Assembly: GCF_002027705.1 (NCBI RefSeq)
Contig: NZ_MBTG01000048.1
Coordinates: 1-38,403 of the forward strand
From: Paenibacillus ferrarius
GTDB lineage: Bacteria; Bacillota; Bacilli; Paenibacillales; NBRC-103111
DNA: 38,403 bases
Direction: 5' to 3'
Part shown: one piece after another, positions 32,867 to 38,403 of the stretch
Layout of the letters: every line of letters starts with the position of its first letter
How positions within the stretch are numbered: the stretch's first letter is position 1
The notes under the pieces: generated by a model
What the model was told of the DNA's origin: nothing
Seen by the model: only the letters and a program-made list of their open reading frames with translations
The model's database searches: none
Program-made: the position numbers and the translations under genes

Positions 32867-33079
32867 ATGGCGAAGAGAAAAGCAATAGGTCATGTATGCG
32901 GTAAGATTGCCCAAGTTTTATACTCATGCCTTAAAAACAACGAACCGTATGATCCGTTCAAACACGCGGGAAAAATGGGAATAACTCTTGATGGCGATAA
33001 AGTAAGATTAAAGATCCCAGCTAATTTAGAAGATTACGAACTCCAGGCGAATGAGTTAGCAGATGATGATGTTTTATGA
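32867..33079 (+). pseudogene. IS110-family transposase C-terminal fragment
   Basis: The 70 residues beginning KRKAIGHVCGKIAQVLYSCLKNNEPYDP match the conserved end of IS110/IS116/IS902 transposases, where a helix RKLLxxxYxxLKxxxPYDP precedes the stop. The RuvC-like DEDD domain and the rest of the Tnp domain are missing, so it is a relic. Confidence 0.6.
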
Positions 33080-33119
33080 ACAACAGCTTCTTACACTGGC
33101 TTTAAATAGAACATAAAAA

Positions 33120-33173
33120 GCCCATTGCACTGTAATTTGGAAATGAAGAAGCTTCCAAATACCGGTGATGGGC
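33120..33173. terminator. Nested inverted repeat after the IS110 fragment
   Basis: GCCCAT (33120-33125) and ATGGGC (33168-33173) form the outer stem; TTTGGAA (33136-33142) and TTCCAAA (33153-33159) the inner one. An A tract lies before it. It may be a terminator or the end of the lost element. Confidence 0.45.
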
Positions 33174-33260
33174 ACATTAAAATTTTCTAAGCACTACACT
33201 ACTTTAGACTGGTTTTTGTTTGTTGCACTATCGTCTCTAGTTAGCTTAATCTTCCTTCAG

Positions 33261-33438
33261 GGGAAGCGCCAGCGAAACGCGGAAAACGTACGTTAGCAAT
33301 TGTGTTGCATCCTGAGTCGACCACAAAGCACTAAGTTGTGTTGCATTACGGCACCAAAACGTCCGTAAATGGGCTATGTCACGCAACACAATTGATCTAC
33401 CCTTAGCGTACGTTTTCCGCGTTTTGTCGGCGGGAGTC
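33261..33438. repeat. MITE-like element with 18 bp inverted repeats and 7 bp direct repeats
   Basis: AAACGCGGAAAACGTACG (33275-33292) is an exact inverted copy of 33407-33424. Inside, AATTGTGTTGC (33298-33308) pairs with 33383-33393. The outer arms continue imperfectly, and CCTTCAG occurs just outside on both sides (33254-33260 and 33439-33445), as a target-site duplication would. It carries no transposase. A 122-codon open frame across it on the minus strand looks spurious. Confidence 0.6.
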
Positions 33439-33640
33439 CCTTCAGTCGACCAAGGAAATTTTTTAAGTAAATCGGCATCCTTAAGTTGTTCGTACTGAAC
33501 GCATTTTTTAGTAGGAAATACACCGTTTCTAATCGAACATGAAAGTAACTGGAAATGCTCTTCCAGCCCCCTCCCCCCGTGCGAACGAAGTTCAGAAGAT
33601 AGTCTCCTAAGCAACGTTCTTCTGGAACTCAGCCATGAAC

Positions 33641-34498
33641 TTAAACACTCCCGTCAAGAAATTCACGGCTATATATGTCAGAGATTTTGTCCAGAACACG
33701 CTGCGCATATTCTGTAAATTTCAAGTCTGCAACCCGATCTTTCAACAAAAAAACGCCGGTTTCATTGCAGTGTTTGCCGAGGGCTCCCTCATATAATCGG
33801 TTGGCGCCATGGGTAGGCGGAGAGGCAAAAAACTTCATAAACAGTTCAAACCCTGGGGTCAGTCCAGAATCTTTTCCTTTTCTTAGCGTGTTGTTAATTC
33901 CCGGGTCAACGCTGCGGATCTTGATATCATCCTTGGCAAGTTGCGGTGCCACGGCTTGAGTCCACAACGAAAGCGCCAGCTTTGAAGTCGCATAAGGGCC
34001 ATACATTTTACTGAAGGTTTTGGGATGCTCTAAGTTTTCGATCGTAAACTCCTTTGTAAATCTAAAGACCTGTGATGAAGTGTTAATCACCGTTTTTAAG
34101 CGACCGTTTTTCAACAGTTCCTTCAATTCCATCATTATGATATAAGGAACGACCGTCAACAAATCATAATGCTTTTCGCGACCTTGTTTTGAATAGCTCA
34201 GCTCACTTAAGCCACCTCCGGCATTGTTGAACAAAATATCGATCTGCTGCTCCTTGCCTTTGATTTCTTCCAAAGAGCGTCTCAAGCTGCCATAATCGGC
34301 GAGATCCGTCACTTTATAGGCTCGAAGCCGTCCGTTCTTGAGGACATTATGAATGAACATATCGTCCGCCGGAAAATTGGACCTGTTCAAAGCAACCACC
34401 TGCCAGCTCTCCGACAGCAGTTTCCTGGTTAATGCCAACCCGATCCCATTACTAGCGCCTGTAATCAGTGCGACATGTTCTCGTTGGTTCGTATTCAA
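33641..34498 (-). CDS. Short-chain dehydrogenase/reductase
   Basis: A protein of 285 residues with a TTG start and AAGGAGG about 8 bases upstream. VALITGASNGIGLALTRKLL is the NAD(P)-binding motif, ILFNNAGGG the NAG motif, VINTSSQVF carries Ser and YGPYATSKLAL the YxxxK pair. It is longer than a classical SDR because of insertions after the active site. Its composition is AT-rich, unlike the two genes that precede it in the presumed operon (MDR, SDR). It lies 49 bp after the MDR stop. Substrate unknown; probably a carbonyl or quinone. Confidence 0.9.
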   Translation of the reverse strand: MNTNQREHVALITGASNGIGLALTRKLLSESWQVVALNRSNFPADDMFIHNVLKNGRLRAYKVTDLADYGSLRRSLEEIKGKEQQIDILFNNAGGGLSELSYSKQGREKHYDLLTVVPYIIMMELKELLKNGRLKTVINTSSQVFRFTKEFTIENLEHPKTFSKMYGPYATSKLALSLWTQAVAPQLAKDDIKIRSVDPGINNTLRKGKDSGLTPGFELFMKFFASPPTHGANRLYEGALGKHCNETGVFLLKDRVADLKFTEYAQRVLDKISDIYSREFLDGSV

Positions 34499-34547
34499 TG
34501 TATGTCCTCCTTCATTATTCAGAATACTCTCCTCTTATTTGCGCACA

Positions 34548-35549
34548 TCAGTCGGCGGCGGGCAGGAGAATCAGTTTGCCGTGGGCACGCCCACTCTGAC
34601 TGATTTCGAGGGCTGTACGCCAGTCGTCGAGTGGGAAAGTCTGGGCGACTGGGATGGCGAACTTGCCATCTACGGTGTACTGGGCGAAGTTGCCAACGAC
34701 GTCATAACGCAGGGTATGTTCTTCTCCGTAGCTGGCGCGAACGCCAAGTTCGGCGGCTGCGGCAAAATCGCTTACGGTTAGGACGTGCTGGGGAATTCCA
34801 TTGACGATATGAATCAGATCTTTCATTACTCCGCTGATCGGTGCGGAATCCAGGACGAGATCAATCGGCTGCTTCGCCAGTTCTATCACTCGCTCGACCA
34901 TTCCATCACCGTACGAGGTCACCATCGCTCCCATGGCGCGGAGTTGGTCGGCGTAGGTGGCACCAGCGGTTGCGACCACACGAGCACCGCGCATGAGGGC
35001 GATCTGGACGGCGGCGAAGCCTACGGTTGTGCCGGCACCGTGCACGAGTACAGTCTGGCCCGACCTCACCCCGAGGGTATCAATCCCTCGGTATGCGGTT
35101 TCGACCGCCATTGGCAGTGCTGCAGCCTGTACAAAGTCGAGTCCAGCCGGCAAGCGGAACCAGTAGTACATAATCGCTCGGTCGGACGCACCGGCGCTTG
35201 ATCCGCCCATAAAATCTGCGGCACCAAGGACGGCATCACCAATGGTGACATCGGTTACACCCTCACCAACTGCTTCTACAACCCCCGATACATCCAGTCC
35301 AATCCCGCGAGGCAAGGGCAGTTGACCGGCAAAGTGTCCTCGGCACATCACCCAGTCAACCGGATTTAACCCACAAGCACGTACGCTCACGCGAATGCGT
35401 CCCGGACCTGGTTCCGGGATCGCCACCTCCTCCAAGCGCAAGACATCGGTCGGTTCGCCGTAGTCGTGGAACCGGATTGTCCGCATGGTAACAGGGTTGG
35501 ATGCCTGATCATTCTTCACATCTTTAAAAGACGTATCTAAATTTTTCAT
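34548..35549 (-). CDS. NADP-dependent MDR oxidoreductase with foreign-looking GC-rich body
   Basis: A protein of 333 residues. MRTIRFHDYGEPTDVLRLEE, NPVDWVMCRGHF, GIGLDVSGVVEAVGEGV and the cofactor motif VLVHGAGTTVGFAAVQIALM define a zinc-free quinone-reductase-like MDR. The family start would be Met22. The actual start, supported by GGAGGGA 8 bases upstream, adds 21 AT-rich residues (MKNLDTSFKDVKNDQASNPV). The body is GC-rich with actinobacterial-type codons, so a local 5' end seems fused to a transferred gene. It is the middle gene of the SDR-MDR-SDR set, 211 bp after the first. Confidence 0.9.
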   Translation of the reverse strand: MKNLDTSFKDVKNDQASNPVTMRTIRFHDYGEPTDVLRLEEVAIPEPGPGRIRVSVRACGLNPVDWVMCRGHFAGQLPLPRGIGLDVSGVVEAVGEGVTDVTIGDAVLGAADFMGGSSAGASDRAIMYYWFRLPAGLDFVQAAALPMAVETAYRGIDTLGVRSGQTVLVHGAGTTVGFAAVQIALMRGARVVATAGATYADQLRAMGAMVTSYGDGMVERVIELAKQPIDLVLDSAPISGVMKDLIHIVNGIPQHVLTVSDFAAAAELGVRASYGEEHTLRYDVVGNFAQYTVDGKFAIPVAQTFPLDDWRTALEISQSGRAHGKLILLPAAD

Positions 35550-35682
35550 TTCGGTGTTCCCTCCATTTTACTCTGATGGAATAGTGTTCTCCGTAAATTC
35601 AAACGCTCTTCCAAGGAAAAGGCAACGAAATCCTGAACTATAAAGTCCATTTGAAGGAAAGATATCTTGAGGGGAGCGTTAC

Positions 35683-35754
35683 ATGAAAATTCATGACCTT
35701 CCTGCCCGCGCTTTAATAGTCATGAGTAGAAGCCCTGAGCCAGTTGCGAACTGA
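35683..35754 (+). other. Tiny open frame with good ribosome site, probably a 5' gene stub
   Basis: AGGGGAG lies 5-6 bases before an ATG opening 23 codons (MKIHDLPARALIVMSRSPEP...) on the strand opposite to both neighbours. It fills the unusual 211 bp gap between SDR and MDR genes. It may be the start of a gene lost during rearrangement rather than a working peptide. Confidence 0.25.
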
Positions 35755-35760
35755 GAGTGC

Positions 35761-36519
35761 TCAGATCTGGGAGCCACCTCCGTCGACTGGGAACTCAGCC
35801 CCGGTGGTATAGGTGGCCTCAAATGTTAGGAATGCTACGGCTTTGGCGACCTCGACTGGATCGCCGAAACGCAGCATTGGGATCTGTTGTCTCATCTGCG
35901 CCTCGGTCTGTTCTGCAGCTTCCTTCGGCATCGACCTCTCCAAGATGCCGGTGTCGATGGGGCCGGGGCTGACCGCGTTGACGCGAATCTTCCGCGGTAA
36001 CAGCTCGCGGGCCAGACTGCGAGTCATGGAGCGCAGCGCTGCTTTACTGGCCGCGTACGCACTGATCATCGGGATCCCCAACACGTTCACGACAGAGGTG
36101 GTGAGCACCACGCCGCTTCCTTCGCTCAGCAACGGGGCGAGTTTCTGTACGGTGAAGTACGGACCTTTGGCGTTGATTGTAAGTAACTCGTCGTACACTT
36201 CTTCGGACATTGACTCGAAGGGGACATAGCGCGTGATGCCGGCGTTAACGAACATGCCATTGATCGTGCCGAATTCGGCCTTGACCCGGTCGCCCAACTC
36301 GTCGATATCCTTCAATGAGGCGGCATCGCTCAAGACCGCGATTGCGTTGTTGCCGAGTTGTTCACGAGCCGCGTCAAGCGTCGCCTGAGTACGTCCAGTA
36401 ATCAGAACGTGTGCTCCTTCCTCCACTAGCAACTTCGCCGTTGCGAGGCCAAGTCCGCTGCTACCTCCAGTGATCACGACTTTCTTGCCGGAGAATTTGC
36501 CCTTACTGAATTGTTCCAT
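35761..36519 (-). CDS. Classical short-chain dehydrogenase/reductase, GC-rich
   Basis: A protein of 252 residues. KVVITGGSSGLGLATAKLLV binds NAD(P), GMFVNAGITRY is the NAG motif, VVLTTSVVN supplies Ser, AYAASKAAL the YxxxK pair, and NAVSPGPIDTG and the C-terminal TTGAEFPVDGG are standard. It resembles 3-oxoacyl-ACP-reductase-like SDRs acting on small carbonyls. GGGAGG lies 8 bases before the ATG. It is the first gene behind a promoter overlapped by a 26 bp palindrome and diverges from a TetR gene. GC-rich composition suggests transfer. Confidence 0.93.
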   Translation of the reverse strand: MEQFSKGKFSGKKVVITGGSSGLGLATAKLLVEEGAHVLITGRTQATLDAAREQLGNNAIAVLSDAASLKDIDELGDRVKAEFGTINGMFVNAGITRYVPFESMSEEVYDELLTINAKGPYFTVQKLAPLLSEGSGVVLTTSVVNVLGIPMISAYAASKAALRSMTRSLARELLPRKIRVNAVSPGPIDTGILERSMPKEAAEQTEAQMRQQIPMLRFGDPVEVAKAVAFLTFEATYTTGAEFPVDGGGSQI

Positions 36520-36573
36520 TTGAATCGTCCTCCCTTTGTATAATCCGCAATAGAATGATTAGGTACAGGAACG

Positions 36574-36667
36574 ATTATACAGCAATAAGTGAATTAAGTA
36601 AACTAAATAGGCCTATTTAGTTTATTAATACTTTTATGCACATAAAAGTCAGTGAATTTGTTATAAT
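36574..36667. promoter_or_regulatory. Divergent promoter region with 26 bp perfect palindrome
   Basis: TAAACTAAATAGG (36599-36611) and CCTATTTAGTTTA (36612-36624) form an unbroken palindrome. On the minus strand it overlaps a -35 (TTTACT) placed 17 bases from TATAAT (36579-36574), driving the SDR set. On the plus strand an extended -10, TGTTATAAT (36659-36667), serves the TetR gene. One operator thus controls both directions. Confidence 0.75.
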
Positions 36668-36701
36668 GAGTTTGATAGGCATCATAGGGAGGTACTTATT
36701 C

Positions 36702-37340
36702 GTGAGAAAAGCCGTGAGTGTAGAGACATATGTGGAAAAAATAAAATCCATTATAAGAAGAACAAAATTCAGCCAACTGAAAGTCGACGATCTCGCAAAA
36801 TATATGGATATCAGCAAAGGGACACTTTATAAGCATTTTTCTACCAAAGACGACATCATCGAACAAGTTGTGAATTATTACATAGATTACTCGAAGAAGG
36901 CTGACACCGTTGTCAAAGATGATTCCGTCTCTTTTTTGGATCGGTTTCAATTGACATTTTTACAATCTTTGATGTGTGCCACGTTTATCACTGATTTGTT
37001 CTTGCAAGATCTGAAGGAATTTTATCCGCACCATTATGAGAAACTGTCAGTTGCCCTGCAAAATCGGAATAAAAGCTTACAAACTTTTTTTGAATCAGGA
37101 ATGGAGCAACAGATTTTCAACAGAATGAATGCCGTGTTGTTTATGGTTCAAGATGACGCTGTGCTGCGACGCTTTATCGAGCCATCATTTTCAATCCAGT
37201 ATGATATCACCTTGAAACAAGCGATTATGGACTTCTACAACATGAAGCAGTATCAATTGCTAAAACCTGAATATCTGAAGACGATAGACGACTCCGATAT
37301 GGAAAGGAAGATCGTTAATATTTTGCAAAACATTTCATGA
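36702..37340 (+). CDS. TetR family transcriptional regulator
   Basis: A protein of 212 residues from the GTG at 36702, supported by GGGAGG 8 bases upstream; an open frame reaches back to 36636 but would run through the promoter. FSQLKVDDLAKYMDISKGTLYKHFSTKDDIIEQV is the helix-turn-helix. The C-terminal domain (FLQSLMCATFITDLFLQDLK, FFESGMEQQIFNRMNAVLF) is of a TetR_C type. It diverges from the SDR-MDR-SDR genes and shares the 26 bp palindrome, so it is their probable repressor. AT-rich, unlike two of its targets. Confidence 0.9.
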   Translation: MRKAVSVETYVEKIKSIIRRTKFSQLKVDDLAKYMDISKGTLYKHFSTKDDIIEQVVNYYIDYSKKADTVVKDDSVSFLDRFQLTFLQSLMCATFITDLFLQDLKEFYPHHYEKLSVALQNRNKSLQTFFESGMEQQIFNRMNAVLFMVQDDAVLRRFIEPSFSIQYDITLKQAIMDFYNMKQYQLLKPEYLKTIDDSDMERKIVNILQNIS

Positions 37341-37537
37341 GTGGATCGCCTGTGCATGTCACGATGAAGTCGACTTAAACGTAGAAAACAGGTAGCATAC
37401 GATGAAAAGCACAATGAGTACTTTTGGCGCCTAAGAGGTTGCTCCTTCGATAGCGAATTTAGCTGTTCTAAGAACAGTCCCTTGTTTCAACGCCCAGCAG
37501 GGACATATATACAAATTTCCTAATTTTGTGAAGAAGT

Positions 37538-37569
37538 CAAAGAGGATCCGCCGCGGCGGATCCTCTTTG
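37538..37569. terminator. Palindromic terminator
   Basis: CAAAGAGGATCCGCCG is followed at once by its exact complement, ending CTCTTTG and then TTTAG. A very stable stem without a loop spacer; it can act in both directions. Confidence 0.7.
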
Positions 37570-37605
37570 TTTAGATGGAGACATTTGCATAAAAACTGGT
37601 GTTTT

Positions 37606-37640
37606 GGGGTAGTACCAGCGTAGCTGTCACCAAGGGCAAA
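37606..37640 (+). repeat. Copy 4 (diverged) of the AGTACCAGCGAAGCTGTC repeat
   Basis: GGGGTAGTACCAGCGTAGC, then TGTCACCAAGGGCAAA. It is the same repeat as at 1711, 6949 and 8781, with several changes. Confidence 0.6.
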
Positions 37641-37763
37641 GTGAATGGATAAATATGTAATTATAAGTACTGGGAATTTCGCTATGATTGGAGAAATACC
37701 AGCGTCTCAAACGTATGTAATAAACCTACATTTTTCTTGTTGGGTTGTTTACGTTAATGGCCA

Positions 37764-37806
37764 AAGACAGAGCTAGGCTACCGACATTGATCGGCAACCT
37801 AGTCTT
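37764..37806. terminator. Hairpin downstream of the SRPBCC gene
   Basis: AAGAC..CTAGG..CCGA pairs with TCGG..CCTAG/GTCTT around a 6-base loop. TATTT follows on the plus side. It lies about 60 bp beyond the minus-strand SRPBCC stop. Confidence 0.5.
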
Positions 37807-37867
37807 ATTTGGAGATTGAACTATCGTTCTTACGTTAGCGTAATGAACCTATATTGGGTATCGCTTT

Positions 37868-38317
37868 TCATTTTTCAGCATTATTTTTTATATATTCGTT
37901 TCGTCGCAAGAGTAAACGCTCCATATACGATCGTAAAAACATCACGTCTGCTAACATACCAAGTAGCCCAAAGGGTGAGGTATAGTCGAATTTATCTGAC
38001 ATCAACGTCCCACCATCTTGTATTTCAAATGTATGTTCATGCCTAAACCTTTTAAAAGCACCGCTAACCATCTCGTCCACGAATTTATTAGGTGGATCAA
38101 ACTCAGTAATGATTGATGTTAGTTGCTGGCGAATTCCGAAATGTGTAGCTTCCCAGGTCACGGTTTCTCCTAGTTCAATCAACCCGCTAGTACGACCTTT
38201 TACCGCTCTTTCATTTGTATGTGAGGTCGATTCCATGTGAATATCAATGCTGCGTGACAAATCAAAACACACCTGAATAGGTGCTTTAATAAACAGGGAT
38301 ATTTTTATAATTGGCAT
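37868..38317 (-). CDS. SRPBCC family protein (START-like ligand-binding fold)
   Basis: A protein of 149 residues. The start MPIIKISLFIKAPIQVCFDLSRSIDIHMESTSHTNERAV and the core ETVTWEATHFGIRQQLTSIITEFDPPNKFVDEMVSGAFKRFRHEHTFE match a common Bacillales SRPBCC subgroup annotated near cell-division-inhibitor-like and polyketide-cyclase-like proteins. Members bind hydrophobic ligands in a deep pocket; no specific function is known for this branch. GAGGAGGAG lies 6-8 bases before the ATG. It is a single gene in an AT-rich setting. Confidence 0.85.
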   Translation of the reverse strand: MPIIKISLFIKAPIQVCFDLSRSIDIHMESTSHTNERAVKGRTSGLIELGETVTWEATHFGIRQQLTSIITEFDPPNKFVDEMVSGAFKRFRHEHTFEIQDGGTLMSDKFDYTSPFGLLGMLADVMFLRSYMERLLLRRNEYIKNNAEK

Positions 38318-38403
38318 GAGTCACTCCTCCTCTACCTAGCCATTTATATTAGATAATAATAAGTTCGATATCTTCTCAATATACCCTGCTTTATTGAGTT
38401 AAT

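Larger units (their letters stand above)
37341..37867. other. Gene-free stretch with hairpins and repeats
   Basis: No gene is seen. It contains a perfect 32 bp palindromic terminator (37538-37569), a diverged copy of the ~36 bp repeat (37606-37640), a hairpin at 37764-37806 and a copy of ACTATCGTTCTTACGTTAG at 37819-37837. Confidence 0.6.

Noticed and set aside
33246..33614. 122-codon minus-strand open frame
   Set aside because: It spans the inverted repeats of the MITE-like element, has no ribosome site and no protein-like domain pattern.

Overview
The window looks like accessory chromosome from a Gram-positive member of the Bacillales, most likely Paenibacillus or a close relative. The evidence is AT-rich DNA with strong AGGAGG-type ribosome sites, frequent GTG and TTG starts, a cre-like catabolite site, a TTG-started phage-type thymidylate synthase, and a sugar ABC operon that lacks its own ATPase. 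Set into this background are visibly GC-rich blocks whose codon use looks actinobacterial: the VOC gene near 1.1 kb, the block from 9.0 to 13.5 kb, and two genes between 34.5 and 36.5 kb.

Layout. (1) 1-2.0 kb: start of a P-loop kinase cut by the window edge, a GNAT acetyltransferase, a VOC protein, and an AraC fragment. (2) 2.0-6.2 kb: a redox cluster of a TrxR-like flavoprotein, an Rrf2 regulator with two matching operator-like boxes, a DHA2-type efflux pump and an Old Yellow Enzyme. (3) 6.4-8.8 kb: debris. It holds a frameshifted IS4 transposase, a frameshifted lipoprotein and an N-terminally damaged NlpC/P60-like amidase, bounded by inverted copies of a ~36 bp repeat. (4) 8.9-13.5 kb: GC-rich module of a TetR repressor, a DUF3500 protein, an NAD-dependent epimerase-like SDR and a 14-TM exporter. 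Two promoters carry the same paired operator. (5) 13.6-16.6 kb: a quinone-reductase-like MDR, three stacked hairpins, a structured element, an integrase fragment, a TetR gene and a nitroreductase pseudogene. (6) 16.8-18.0 kb: a DHA1-type exporter. (7) 18.6-28.2 kb: a minus-strand carbohydrate operon of binding protein, two permeases, membrane acyltransferase, GH43 lipoprotein and GH2 enzyme, preceded by an ArsR-type regulator with a large C-terminal domain. (8) 28.4-29.8 kb: a hypothetical protein and thyA. (9) 29.8-30.7 kb: non-coding DNA with transposon-end-like repeats. (10) 30.8-32.4 kb: a TetR-SDR pair with a 28 bp palindrome. (11) 32.4-33.6 kb: an IS110 fragment and a MITE-like element. 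(12) 33.6-37.3 kb: an SDR-MDR-SDR set divergent from a TetR gene, with a 26 bp perfect palindrome between them. (13) 37.3-38.4 kb: hairpins, repeats and an SRPBCC protein.

Two themes stand out. The first is a pile-up of small detoxification modules, each a TetR or Rrf2 regulator with NAD(P)H oxidoreductases (SDR, MDR, OYE, flavoprotein, dead nitroreductase) and often an MFS exporter, separated by mobile-element debris. The second is a compact glycan operon. It imports an oligosaccharide through a lipoprotein-dependent ABC importer, pre-digests it at the cell surface with GH43, and finishes it in the cytoplasm with GH2. The best candidates for an undescribed system are the twin-operator TetR/DUF3500/SDR/MFS regulon and the ArsR-like sugar regulator with its set of 13 bp palindromes.
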